DNA of 53,345 nucleotides from contig NZ_JAXUHN010000059.1 of the NCBI RefSeq assembly GCF_035916875.1, forward strand, positions 1 through 53,345, read 5' to 3'. Below the pieces are notes generated by a model, which was not told the DNA's origin, ran no database searches, and saw nothing but the letters and a program-made list of their open reading frames with translations. Source of the stretch: Methylomicrobium sp035916875. GTDB taxonomy: Bacteria; Pseudomonadota; Gammaproteobacteria; Methylococcales; Methylomonadaceae. The stretch's first letter is position 1; each line of letters starts with the position of its first letter. Both the position numbers and the translations under genes were made by a program. Below, piece after piece: positions 44,835-53,108 of the stretch.

Positions 44835-45644
44835 TTGGCCAGAATCATTGTCGTTACATCAGGTAAAGGCGGAGTCGGCAAAACCACCACCAGCGCCGCC
44901 ATTTCGATGGGACTTGCGAAACGAGGCCATAAAACCGCCGTGATCGATTTTGATGTGGGCCTGCGCAACCTGGATTTGATTATGGGCTGCGAGCGTCGCG
45001 TCGTTTATGATTTGATCAACGTGATCAGCGGCGAAGCGTCGCTGAATCAGGCCTTGATCAAAGATAAGCACTGCAACAACCTTTATATTCTGCCGGCTTC
45101 GCAAACGCGCGACAAAGATTCGCTGACTCAGGAAGGCATCGGCAAGATTCTGGACGAGTTGTCGAAAGATTTCAAATACATTGTCTGCGACTCGCCGGCG
45201 GGTATCGAAAAAGGTGCGCATCTGGCGATGTATTACGCCGACGATGCATTCGTGGTGACCAATCCGGAAGTGTCTTCGGTAAGGGACTCCGATCGTATGT
45301 TAGGCATTTTGGCGAGCAAGTCGCGCCGCGCCGAACAAAATCAGGAGCCGATCAAGGAATATCTGCTGTTGACCCGTTATTCGCCGGAACGCGTGAAACT
45401 TGGCGAAATGCTCAGCGTTGAAGACGTACAGGAAATTTTGTCACTGCATTTGCTCGGTGTGATTCCCGATTCGAAATCGGTGCTGAATGCCTCGAATGCC
45501 GGTGTGCCGGTGATTCTGGATGATAAAAGCGATGCGGGCCAGGCTTATGCGGACATCGTCGCGCGTTATTTGGGGGAAGACAAGCCCCACCGGTTCATCG
45601 ATGAGAAGAAAGGACTCTTCGGGAAACTCTTTGGGAGAGGATAA
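44835..45644 (+). CDS. minD: Septum site-determining ATPase MinD
   Basis: MinD of 269 aa recruits MinC to the membrane and drives pole-to-pole oscillation with MinE. The deviant Walker A SGKGGVGKTTTSAAISMGLA and VIDFDVGLRNLDLIMGCERR are present, and the C-terminal amphipathic membrane helix is near KGLFGKLFGRG. A TTG start at 44835 is chosen: it directly precedes ARIIVVTSGKGG and GGAGG (44822-44826) lies 8 bases upstream. An upstream TTG at 44820 would put the ribosome site inside the gene. Confidence 0.97.
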   Translation: MARIIVVTSGKGGVGKTTTSAAISMGLAKRGHKTAVIDFDVGLRNLDLIMGCERRVVYDLINVISGEASLNQALIKDKHCNNLYILPASQTRDKDSLTQEGIGKILDELSKDFKYIVCDSPAGIEKGAHLAMYYADDAFVVTNPEVSSVRDSDRMLGILASKSRRAEQNQEPIKEYLLLTRYSPERVKLGEMLSVEDVQEILSLHLLGVIPDSKSVLNASNAGVPVILDDKSDAGQAYADIVARYLGEDKPHRFIDEKKGLFGKLFGRG

Positions 45645-45910
45645 TGAGTTTGCTGGATTATTTTAGAACTTCGCGGCCGAGTTCTGCATCCGTCGCCAAG
45701 GAAAGGCTGCAAATTCTGGTGGCGCACGAAAGACTGTCGCGCAACCAGCCTTCCTATCTTCCGCAATTGCAAAAAGAATTGTTGGAAGTCATACGCCGGC
45801 ACGTCAACGTCGGTCAGGATGCGATCTCGTTCAGCTTTGAACAGGACGGCAATCAAGAAACGCTCGAGTTGAATATCGTGTTGCCCGATCAACCGCCCAA
45901 GAAATCTTAA
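45644..45910 (+). CDS. minE: Cell division topological specificity factor MinE
   Basis: MinE of 88 aa stimulates MinD ATPase and restricts MinC/D to the poles. The start is MSLLDYFRTSRPSSASVAKE. The MinD-binding helix (AKERLQILVAHERL) is followed by YLPQLQKELLEVIRRHVNVG and the beta-sheet dimer part. The ATG overlaps the minD stop by one base (TAATG). Confidence 0.97.
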   Translation: MSLLDYFRTSRPSSASVAKERLQILVAHERLSRNQPSYLPQLQKELLEVIRRHVNVGQDAISFSFEQDGNQETLELNIVLPDQPPKKS

Positions 45911-45941
45911 CTTTTCTCAATCAACACAACAGGAGACTTTT

Positions 45942-46139
45942 ATGGCTGATAGCATTGGTGAAGTGGCTGGCAAGATCTGGACTTATCTAAGTGATAACGG
46001 ACCATCCAGCGTGAACAAAATCACCGTTGAAACCGGTGAAAACAAAAATGACATCCAGCGCGCAATCGGCTGGCTTCTGAAGGAAGATAAGCTGAATATC
46101 GAACTGGTAGGCCGCGCGGAAACCTTGTCATTGAAATAA
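45942..46139 (+). CDS. Small winged-helix domain protein
   Basis: Protein of 65 aa with a single winged-helix fold of the kind annotated as DUF2582: GKIWTYLSDNGPSSVNKITV, then NDIQRAIGWLLKEDKLNIEL. It has AGGAGA before the ATG. It is the last gene before a strong terminator and may be co-transcribed with minCDE. DNA binding is inferred from the fold only. Confidence 0.82.
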   Translation: MADSIGEVAGKIWTYLSDNGPSSVNKITVETGENKNDIQRAIGWLLKEDKLNIELVGRAETLSLK

Positions 46140-46202
46140 GCGCAAGCAGCTAATTTCTCTCGGCAGGGTTCGGTCGATTTCGAGCCTGCCGGGTAAACTT
46201 AC

Positions 46203-46239
46203 AACGCCGAAGGATCATCGTGTTCTTCGGCGTTTTTTT
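46203..46239 (+). terminator. Rho-independent terminator after the minCDE-wHTH unit
   Basis: A perfect 10-bp stem (AACGCCGAAG, 46203-46212, with CTTCGGCGTT, 46225-46234) with a 12-nt loop is followed directly by a T-run. This is a strong intrinsic terminator for the plus-strand unit. Confidence 0.9.
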
Positions 46240-46293
46240 ACGCCTGCCGAAGACGATATTTTGTAAAATTATCGGTTTTGCATAAAGGAAATC

Positions 46294-46890
46294 ATGGCGT
46301 CGAAAAAAGCTCACCACGCTTCCGGCATCGCTGCAGGAATGCTTGCGTCTGTGATTGTGGTGTATGAAGGTGCGGGCGGTCCATGCCAATTGCTGGCGAT
46401 GCTGGCGTTATTAGCCGGCGCCTGGGGAGGGACGGCGCCGGACTGGCTGGAAATAGCGTGGTGGCGAAAGAAATATCGCGGGAAACGCCGTTTATGGATT
46501 GCGCATCGCACATTAACCCACTGGGGCATTCCCTGGGTAATGCTGCTGTGGTATTCGTATGTCAGCCTCAATTCGGTATGGTGGGCACCTGTGGGATTCG
46601 GATTTGCGGCAGGTGGACTGATGCACCTGCTTACCGATTGGCCCAACCCGATGGGTGTGCCATGGATTTTCCGACGCCATTCGCTATCCATGTGGCGCAG
46701 CGGAAATCTTGAGTTCGTGGTAGTTGTCCTATCGTGGGGGCTATGCGCCGGGTTGGCTGATGGTCTGCTGTTTAATGGTGCTAACACGACGAAGCTTATC
46801 GCCTTGTGTCAGAGTCAATTGAAGAGTTTTTCGGACGATACGGGTACTAAAGTTACACCCAGACAGCTCATTCGGCAGTTTAAAACCTGA
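46294..46890 (+). CDS. YdjM/DUF457-family metal-dependent membrane hydrolase
   Basis: Membrane protein of 198 aa with the family metal motifs: HHASGIAAGMLAS at the start, WGGTAPDWLEIAWW, WIAHRTLTHWGIPW and GGLMHLLTDWPNPMGVPWIF, then HSLSMWRSGN. About four spans are visible. The family (E. coli YdjM is SOS-induced) is related to membrane phospholipases, but the substrate is unknown. AAGGA precedes the ATG. Confidence 0.88.
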   Translation: MASKKAHHASGIAAGMLASVIVVYEGAGGPCQLLAMLALLAGAWGGTAPDWLEIAWWRKKYRGKRRLWIAHRTLTHWGIPWVMLLWYSYVSLNSVWWAPVGFGFAAGGLMHLLTDWPNPMGVPWIFRRHSLSMWRSGNLEFVVVVLSWGLCAGLADGLLFNGANTTKLIALCQSQLKSFSDDTGTKVTPRQLIRQFKT

Positions 46891-47408
46891 TGAACACCCC
46901 TCGTAAACTGGTTCCGCTTTCCAGGGGTTAAAAGGAATGTCGGGGCGAAATCATTCCTCATGATAAAGCGTAGGATGTGCCGACGTAAGGAGGCGCATCG
47001 ATCGCTAACGATGCGCTTCGCTGCGTTCAGCATATCCTACGGTCCGAGTAACAGCGCGGATCAAGTAATATATGAGTGACGGTTTTGGACAACCCTATGG
47101 TGGTCAACTTGCCGTAATAACGCTCGGCCACCATCAGAGCTGATAGCGCCATCCTGAAAATTTGTCTCGATCCCATGTCGTCCCAGGTTGCCAAATTTAC
47201 TGAGTCTACAGTAGAACTTATATCATCGCACTTCCTTCAAAAATTAAGTTAACCCCTGGATTTTATAGGGGGGCTAGGTTGTTCTGGTTCATTCTTGATT
47301 AAATATCCGAGTTAGATAGTTTTGCTAAAATGGTGGATAGTTGACAACGGCCGGGCAAAAGCGGTGTAGGTTGGGTGGCTCAGCCAACCCAACCCAATCT
47401 ACAATTCG
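46891..47408. other. Gap of about 520 bp with REP-like palindromes, no gene
   Basis: A nested palindrome occupies 46970-47040, and a GTTGGGTGGC/GCCAACCCAAC hairpin lies near 47370-47392, just after the recQ stop on the minus strand. No open frame here has a start and ribosome site worth calling. Confidence 0.7.
46970..47040. repeat. Nested REP-like palindrome
   Basis: The outer arms are GTAGGATGTGC (46970-46980) and GCATATCCTAC (47030-47040). The inner arms are GCGCATCG (46993-47000) and CGATGCGC (47009-47016). No T-run follows. The sequence is of the kind that is repeated many times in proteobacterial intergenic regions. Confidence 0.65.
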
Positions 47409-49529
47409 TCATCCGGTAACCCTTTCCAAACCGGCCTTTACACACCGCAATATCTCATACGAATAAATCCCGCCGAACTGCTCATAGACCGGCTTCAACG
47501 CCCGCTTCTGCTCGTCGGGAAGATTCAACATCACGTCCTGGATCAGTCCGATATCGCGTTCCGGCAATTCGACGACCTCCTGCAACGTGACCAGCCCTTG
47601 CTCGATGCCTTCGGCCAGATGGCGGTAGATCGTGGTCGTCTTCAACTCGCGCTGCGCGGCAATCTGTTCGACGTTATAGCCGAGCCGGAACAGTTCGATC
47701 GAGGCGCCGGCCGTCTCCGAAGACCCCGTATCGGATTGTGTGGAATGCGCCGCGATCACCTCCAAAAACTGCTCACCGTAAAGTTCGAGCTTGCGCGCGC
47801 CGATGCCCGATATCGCGGCCATTTGTTTCAGATTCTTTGGACGGGAGGCGATCATCTCCATCAATGTCGCATCATGGAAAATCACATAAGGCGGCACGTC
47901 CTGCGCCTCGGCGATTTCCTTGCGTTTGGCGCGTAAGGCTTCCCATAGCGGCGTGCCGGCGACAGCGCCGGTTTTCGCGGTCGTGCGTTTGGTTTTTTCA
48001 GGTTTGATGTCCTCGCGCAGCATCAAGGTTTGCTCGCCGCGCAGCACCGGCCGGCTCGCGTCGTTCAGCCTCAGGGTGCCCATGCTCTCGAAATCGATGG
48101 CGACCAGACCGCGTGCGATCAACTGCCGGTACAACGAATGCCACTGCTGTTCCTCCAAATGCTTGCCGATGCCGAAGGTCGAAACGTGGTCATGCCCATT
48201 TTTCTGTACTTTCTCGGTAGCTTTGCCGAGCAGCACGTCGATCAGATGCGCGACGCCGAAGCGCTGGCCGGTTCGGTAGATGCAGGATAAAGCCTGCTGT
48301 GCGGCCAGGGTGCCGTCCCAGGTTTTGACCGGTTCCAGGCAGGTGTCGCAATTGCCGCAGGGTTGGTCCAGTTGATCGCCGAAATAAGCGAGCAGCGCCT
48401 GCCGCCGGCAATGCACCTGTTCGCAAAGCGCCAGCATTGCGTCGAGCTTATGCAGTTCGAGCCGCTTGTGCGCGTCATCGGCATTCGAATCGGCCAGCAT
48501 GCGCCGGAGCAATAGCACGTCCTGCAATCCATACGCCATCCAGGCGTCGGCGGGCAGGCCGTCGCGCCCGGCGCGGCCGGTTTCCTGATAATAGGCCTCG
48601 ACGCTTTTGGGTAGATCCAGATGCGCGACGAAGCGCACGTTCGGTTTGTCGATGCCCATCCCGAACGCGATCGTCGCGACGATGATCAGGCCCTCTTCCA
48701 TCAAAAAACGGTGCTGATGGCGTTGGCGTTCCGATGCGTTCATTCCGGCATGATAGGGTAGTGCATTCAGTCCCTGCGCTTGCAGCCAGTCGGCGGTTTC
48801 CTCTACCTTTTTGCGCGACAGGCAATAGACGATACCGGCATCGCCGTCATGTTCGGCGCGGATGAAATCGAGCAATTGTTTGCGCGCATTCTGTTTTTGC
48901 ACGATCCGGTAGCGGATGTTCGGCCGGTCGAAACCGCGTTGAAACATCCGGGCTTCGCCGAGCCCAAGACGACGGACGATTTCCTCGCGCGTTTTCGCAT
49001 CCGCGGTCGCGGTCAGCGCGATACGCGGAATGTCCGGAAAGCGTTCATGCAGCAGCGATAACTGCAAATAATCGGCGCGGAAATCATGCCCCCATTGCGA
49101 GACGCAGTGCGCCTCGTCGATCGCGAACAGGGCGATTTGGAGCCTTGCAAACAAATCCAGCGTGCGTTCGCTGGTCAGTCGTTCAGGAGCGATGTAGAGC
49201 AGATCGAGTTCGCCGTTCAGCAGTTCCTGTTCGATCCGGCGGACATCCTGCAATGCCAGTGTCGAATTCAGAAACGCGGCGCGAATGCCGAGCTGCGTCA
49301 GCGCGCTCACCTGATCCTGCATCAGCGCGATCAGCGGTGAAATCACGATGCCGACGCCGGCGCGCAGCAAGGCAGGGATTTGATAACACAACGATTTGCC
49401 GCCGCCGGTCGGCATCAATACCAGCGCATCGCCGCCGGCCAACAGATGGCCGATTACCTCGGACTGCGGCTCCCGGAAGCGGTCGTAGCCGAATACCGAC
49501 TTCAAAATGTCAAGCGGCTGAGTTTCCAT
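47409..49529 (-). CDS. recQ: ATP-dependent DNA helicase RecQ
   Basis: RecQ of 706 aa, about 100 longer than E. coli (609). The helicase core has MPTGGGKSLCYQIPALL (motif I), FAIDEAHCVSQWGHDFR (motif II) and QETGRAGRDGLPADAW (motif VI). A zinc-binding RQC domain follows (CEQVHC, CGNCDTCLEP), then an HRDC domain (LWEALRAKRKEIAEAQDVPP to AISGIGARKLELYGEQFL). The extra C-terminus is an HTH_40-like helical domain (LGYNVEQIAAQRELKTTTIY), also seen in other RecQ proteins. The ATG at 49529 has GGAG upstream. It diverges from gshA. Confidence 0.97.
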   Translation of the reverse strand: METQPLDILKSVFGYDRFREPQSEVIGHLLAGGDALVLMPTGGGKSLCYQIPALLRAGVGIVISPLIALMQDQVSALTQLGIRAAFLNSTLALQDVRRIEQELLNGELDLLYIAPERLTSERTLDLFARLQIALFAIDEAHCVSQWGHDFRADYLQLSLLHERFPDIPRIALTATADAKTREEIVRRLGLGEARMFQRGFDRPNIRYRIVQKQNARKQLLDFIRAEHDGDAGIVYCLSRKKVEETADWLQAQGLNALPYHAGMNASERQRHQHRFLMEEGLIIVATIAFGMGIDKPNVRFVAHLDLPKSVEAYYQETGRAGRDGLPADAWMAYGLQDVLLLRRMLADSNADDAHKRLELHKLDAMLALCEQVHCRRQALLAYFGDQLDQPCGNCDTCLEPVKTWDGTLAAQQALSCIYRTGQRFGVAHLIDVLLGKATEKVQKNGHDHVSTFGIGKHLEEQQWHSLYRQLIARGLVAIDFESMGTLRLNDASRPVLRGEQTLMLREDIKPEKTKRTTAKTGAVAGTPLWEALRAKRKEIAEAQDVPPYVIFHDATLMEMIASRPKNLKQMAAISGIGARKLELYGEQFLEVIAAHSTQSDTGSSETAGASIELFRLGYNVEQIAAQRELKTTTIYRHLAEGIEQGLVTLQEVVELPERDIGLIQDVMLNLPDEQKRALKPVYEQFGGIYSYEILRCVKAGLERVTG

Positions 49530-49556
49530 CGCCGTTCTCCGCATCATCATTTAAGT

Positions 49557-49585
49557 TTCTTGAATGGTCTCAACCTATTTATAAT
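49557..49585 (+). promoter_or_regulatory. Probable promoter for gshA-cysH
   Basis: TTCTTG (49557-49562) and a perfect TATAAT (49580-49585) are separated by 17 bp in the 96-bp region between divergent recQ and gshA. The gshA ATG follows 41 bp after the -10 box. Confidence 0.45.
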
Positions 49586-49625
49586 AGTCCGATTATACAG
49601 GACAGAAGAACGCAGCCACCTTTCC

Positions 49626-51233
49626 ATGACTCATTCCGATACGATGCTTTCGCCGCGACTGGAGCGGCTTTTACACAACGGCCGACAACATCTGCTTCGT
49701 GGAGGACTGAAAGGGATTGAAAAAGAGAGTTTGCGTATCGGCAAGGACGGCATGATCGCGCAGACCGCACATCCGAGAGCCTTGGGTTCCGCGCTGACGC
49801 ATCCCTACATTACCACCGACTATTCGGAAGCGTTGATCGAACTGATCACCCCTCCGTTCGCGGAGATCGGCGATACGATAGATTATCTCTCCGACCTGCA
49901 TCGGTTCGTTTACGATCACCTCGGCGATGAAATATTGCTCGGCGCGAGCATGCCGTGCGGCATCGATGGCGACGAAAGCATTCCGATCGCGACCTACGGA
50001 TCATCGAATATTGGCCGGATGAAACATGTTTACCGGCGCGGCTTGTGGCATCGTTACGGGCGCACGATGCAATCGATCGCGGGCATCCATTTCAATTATT
50101 CGGCGCCGACCGGGTTATGGCCTGCGCTCAAGCAACTCGAAAACAGCGAGGCCAGTCTTGATGCCTTCACTGCGGATGGCTATTTCGGCCTGATCCGCAA
50201 CTTTCAGCGCATCGGCTGGATTATTCTGTACCTGTTCGGCGCATCCCCGGCCATCTGCAAAAGCTTTTTCAAGAGCCGCCCGTCCTTGATGAGTCAGTTC
50301 GAAACTTTCGATCAGGGCACGCTGTATCATCCTTACGCGACCTCGCTCAGAATGAGCGACATCGGCTATAAAAGCAAAAACCAGGCGAATCTGAACATCG
50401 ATTACAACTCCCTGCCGGGATACGTGTCCAGCTTACATAAGGCAATCACCACGCCGTATCCTGAGTATGAAAAGATTGGCGTGAAGTTGAACGGTGAATA
50501 CCAGCAACTGAACAGCAACCTCCTGCAGATCGAAAACGAGTTTTACAGCACGATGCGTCCGAAGCAAATCGCGATGTCCGGCGAAAAGCCGACGATGGCG
50601 CTGAAACGGCGCGGCCTTCGTTACATCGAAATGCGTTCGCTCGATCTTGACGTGTTCAAAACGGTCGGGATCGACGCGAGCCGGGGGCGTTTCATCGAAG
50701 CGCTGTTGTTGAATTGTTTGTTGCACGACAGCCCGCCGAATACGCCCGAAGATTATGCCATCTACAATGCGAATCAACTGGCGGTCGCAAACAATGGTAG
50801 AAAGCCAGGCCTCGAACTGAACAAAAGCGGCAAGCCGATTGCGTTGCAGGATTGGGCGAGCGAAATTCTCGACACGATGGAGCCGGTTTGCACGGTTCTC
50901 GACGAAGGTCTGGCCGACAAGCCTTACAGTGCTGCTTTGAAGGAACAACGCCAGGTGGTGCAAAATCCGGATCTGACCCCATCGGCCAGAATGCTGAATA
51001 CGATGTCGGGCAACGAACAGCCATTTGCCTGTTTCGCGTTGCAGTCATCGAACGAGCATGCGCGGTATTTTAAAAACCACAGACTCGATGATACCTGCAA
51101 CCGGGAGTTTCTGGAACTTGCCGAACGATCCCTGAACAAACAAACCGAGATCGAAAGCAGCGATCAACTGTCTTTCGATGATTTCCTGGCAAACTACTTT
51201 GCTCAATGTGATGATATAGCCTCGCCAACATGA
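49626..51233 (+). CDS. gshA: Glutamate-cysteine ligase
   Basis: Class 1 (proteobacterial) enzyme of 535 aa that makes gamma-glutamylcysteine, the first step of glutathione synthesis. Recognisable blocks are GLKGIEKESLRIGKDG at the N-terminus, YSEALIELITPPF, SIAGIHFNYSAP and GLRYIEMRSLDLDVF. The start at 49626 (MTHSDTMLSPRLERLL) is chosen over the long upstream extension, which overlaps recQ. The stop overlaps the cysH start (ATGA), joining glutathione and sulfate assimilation. Confidence 0.96.
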   Translation: MTHSDTMLSPRLERLLHNGRQHLLRGGLKGIEKESLRIGKDGMIAQTAHPRALGSALTHPYITTDYSEALIELITPPFAEIGDTIDYLSDLHRFVYDHLGDEILLGASMPCGIDGDESIPIATYGSSNIGRMKHVYRRGLWHRYGRTMQSIAGIHFNYSAPTGLWPALKQLENSEASLDAFTADGYFGLIRNFQRIGWIILYLFGASPAICKSFFKSRPSLMSQFETFDQGTLYHPYATSLRMSDIGYKSKNQANLNIDYNSLPGYVSSLHKAITTPYPEYEKIGVKLNGEYQQLNSNLLQIENEFYSTMRPKQIAMSGEKPTMALKRRGLRYIEMRSLDLDVFKTVGIDASRGRFIEALLLNCLLHDSPPNTPEDYAIYNANQLAVANNGRKPGLELNKSGKPIALQDWASEILDTMEPVCTVLDEGLADKPYSAALKEQRQVVQNPDLTPSARMLNTMSGNEQPFACFALQSSNEHARYFKNHRLDDTCNREFLELAERSLNKQTEIESSDQLSFDDFLANYFAQCDDIASPT

Positions 51234-51955
51234 CTGCTTTCGATATCCAGACTCTGCAAACCGAATTACAAAACAAAAACCCGCGCGTGATTTTGAAAAA
51301 AGCGCTGGAATTGTTCGACAATATCGCGATTTCGTTCAGCGGCGCGGAAGACGTCGTGCTGATAGACATGGCGGTTAACATCCGCAAAGATATTCAGGTT
51401 TTTTCGCTCGACACCGGCCGCCTGCATCCCGAAACCTACCGCTTCATCGAAAAAGTCAGAAAACATTACGGCATTGCGATCGACGTGTTGACGCCGGACC
51501 GGGAACTGCTGGACAACCTGGTCAAAACCAAGGGACTGTTCAGTTTCTACGAAGACGGCCACCACGAATGCTGCGGCATTCGCAAGGTCGAGCCGCTCAA
51601 ACGCAAACTCGCGCATCTCGATGCCTGGATCACCGGCCAGCGCAAGGATCAAAGCCTGGATACCCGGCAAGACATTCCCGAAGTGCAGATCGACACCGCG
51701 TTTTCGACACCGGAACATCGATTGGTCAAATTCAATCCATTATTGAACTGGACTTCCGCGCAGGTTTGGGACTACATCGAAGCCTATCAGGTGCCTTTCA
51801 ACGAACTGCACCAAAAGGGCTACATCAGTATCGGCTGTGAGCCTTGCACGCGACCGGTTCTGCCGAACCAGCACGAACGCGCAGGGCGCTGGTGGTGGGA
51901 AGATGCGGCGAAGAAGGAATGCGGACTGCATGCGGGGAATGTGAAGGAAGAATAA
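51230..51955 (+). CDS. cysH: Adenylylsulfate (APS) reductase
   Basis: Reductase of 241 aa that reduces APS (or PAPS) to sulfite with thioredoxin. The PAPS-reductase fold has SFSGAEDVVLIDMA and SLDTGRLHPETY. The paired cysteines HHECCGIRKVEPL and GCEPCTRPV are the ligands of the [4Fe-4S] cluster found in APS-specific enzymes, and the catalytic Cys is in KKECGLH at the C-terminus. This marks it as the cluster-containing, APS-using type. Confidence 0.95.
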   Translation: MTAFDIQTLQTELQNKNPRVILKKALELFDNIAISFSGAEDVVLIDMAVNIRKDIQVFSLDTGRLHPETYRFIEKVRKHYGIAIDVLTPDRELLDNLVKTKGLFSFYEDGHHECCGIRKVEPLKRKLAHLDAWITGQRKDQSLDTRQDIPEVQIDTAFSTPEHRLVKFNPLLNWTSAQVWDYIEAYQVPFNELHQKGYISIGCEPCTRPVLPNQHERAGRWWWEDAAKKECGLHAGNVKEE

Positions 51956-52068
51956 AGTGTAAAAGCCCGCTGGGTTGGAGCTTTGCAGGAACCCAGCTCA
52001 TCCGTGCCCGTATGCCGGGTTTCGTGCTCAACCCAGCGCTGTCGCGCTCTGTCTACAGGGCTAATTCT
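51956..52068. other. Hairpin-rich gap after cysH
   Basis: GCTGGGTT (51969-51976) pairs with AACCCAGC at 51990-51997; a second AACCCAGC follows at 52030-52037. There is no T-run. The intI relic begins just beyond, so this may mark the point where the rest of the integrase gene was lost. Confidence 0.55.
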
Positions 52069-52249
52069 CTACCGTTTGCACGGAAGTTTTTTCCGAGATG
52101 CAAAAAAGTACTTGATCCAGACTATACTGAGTCATGCTCGGCATGAATGTTAAAATGCGCAAATGGTGATGGACGCGAATCCGGTCGCGGACTTGATCAA
52201 GACGTTTTGGCGGTGTATTTGTCGTTAGCATAAAAAGGTCGCTATCCAT
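52069..52249 (-). pseudogene. Relic of an integron integrase (IntI) N-terminus
   Basis: From the ATG at 52249 (or 52231) the minus strand encodes PPKRLDQVRDRIRVHHHLRI, which fits the IntI start pattern (LDQ-x-R-x-RIR-x-x-HY-S-x-R). The frame then breaks: after an apparent 8-bp insertion the match resumes in another frame as IHAEHDSV, matching the T-E-x-x-Y-V part. A second shift leads to WIKYFFASRKKLPCK, matching the WI-x-x-F-I-x-FH-x-x-RHP part. A stop follows at 52069. Only about 60 of the usual 320 codons remain. Its orientation and distance to the cassette array, about 100 bp and divergent, are those expected for intI and attI. The match is by eye; a 62-aa ORF spanning this region in one frame is probably not a functional protein. 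Confidence 0.68.
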
Positions 52250-52354
52250 GATTGAATAGCGTAGCGCTTAGTTTGGCAGGTTGTCAGAGTAGCGTTATAC
52301 ACCGATGGCGGAAATTTATATACACCTAGATTAGGTGTCTACTGAACGTTGGGC
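52250..52354 (+). other. Presumed attI region and first recombination core
   Basis: The interval between the intI relic and the first cassette is where attI should lie. Its right end is AACGTTGGGC with the 7-bp core GTTGGGC (52348-52354), matching the integron consensus GTTRRRY. A 7-bp inverted repeat (ACACCTA/TAGGTGT, 52322-52338) lies just before it. No second attC arm (RYYYAAC) was found in the 200 bp upstream, so this looks like an attI end rather than another cassette end. Confidence 0.5.
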
Positions 52355-52382
52355 ACTTAAGGCTTCGATAGGAAAAATACAA

Positions 52383-53000
52383 ATGGCAGATGAAAATAAA
52401 GCACTAATGAAGGCGTTGGAGTGGGTAGTGGATATTGACCCTCCAGCAATTGTTGCTTCAGTTGCTGCTGAAAGAAATAAACATCCGGGATTAACTAATA
52501 AACAACTGGCCTGTAAAGCATTCTCCCAAGCTCGCTGGAAAGCAACTTCTGCGGGCGTTGTAACGGGATTACCAGCGAATCCCTGGGTAGCCCTTCCCGC
52601 CGCAACAACCGATGTGGCTGTAACTTTAAGAACAGAGGTTTACGCTGCCGCCCGAACAGCCATAATCTTCGATGAATCGTTTTTTGATTACGAAGATGCA
52701 AAGTGGGAATTGCTGATTCCAGTGTTTGGTTTGAATGTTGGCAGTCAATTCGCACGTGAGCTTGGCATTAGAGGAGGAATGGGTGTAACTCGTGCTGCCA
52801 TTCGAAAATACTTGTCTAAAGAAACACTAAAAGCATTTCAAAAGATAATGTTGAAATATTTTGGCATCAAAGTAACTCAAAAAGGAGTGATAACAAAAAC
52901 AGTCCCAATCATTGGCGGGCTAATAGGTGGCGGGTGGAATTATATTGAAGTAGGTAGAATAAAAAGCAGAACTATTTTGTACTTTGAAAATAATGCCTAA
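52383..53000 (+). CDS. Cassette-encoded EcsC-like protein
   Basis: Protein of 205 aa in the first cassette. The core resembles EcsC-family proteins: GVVTGLPANPWVALPAATTD, then VAVTLRTEVYAAARTAIIFD. It ends with VPIIGGLIGGGWNYIEVGRI, the glycine-rich motif and final R-x-x-x-x-Y-F seen in that family. Two amphipathic or membrane-associating segments are likely. The ATG at 52383 has AGGAAAA upstream and is preferred over an in-frame start at 52335 that would lie before the recombination core. The TAA is part of the attC R'' box. The molecular function of EcsC-like proteins is not settled. Confidence 0.78.
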   Translation: MADENKALMKALEWVVDIDPPAIVASVAAERNKHPGLTNKQLACKAFSQARWKATSAGVVTGLPANPWVALPAATTDVAVTLRTEVYAAARTAIIFDESFFDYEDAKWELLIPVFGLNVGSQFARELGIRGGMGVTRAAIRKYLSKETLKAFQKIMLKYFGIKVTQKGVITKTVPIIGGLIGGGWNYIEVGRIKSRTILYFENNA

Positions 53001-53086
53001 CATGGCGGTCAACCGGAGCGCGGAAGCAAGGCGATTTTGTTTATATATTGGCTTCCTGGTCACGCCTGGTTAGCTTTACGTTATGC
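52995..53086 (+). other. Integron attC recombination site (92 bp)
   Basis: R'' is GCCTAAC (52995-53001) and R' is GTTATGC (53080-53086). The two ends fold back: the left 20 bp (GCCTAACATGGCGGTCAACC) pair imperfectly with the right end, where GGTTAGC acts as L'. A central stem GGAAGC/GCTTCC encloses an AT-rich loop. The stop codon of the preceding gene overlaps R'', and the next gene starts 23 bp after R'. All are typical of attC. R' departs from GTTRRRY at one position (T). Confidence 0.75.
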
Positions 53087-53108
53087 GTAAAACGATTCGG
53101 ATCGAGTA

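Noticed and set aside
52061..52249. The 62-codon minus-strand frame as an intact small protein
   Set aside because: Only the first 30 residues fit IntI; the rest matches IntI only after frame changes, so a relic explains it better.
52026..52354. GCTCAAC at 52026 as the R'' box of an attC ending at 52348
   Set aside because: The distance (about 330 bp) is well beyond the usual attC size and the ends do not fold back.
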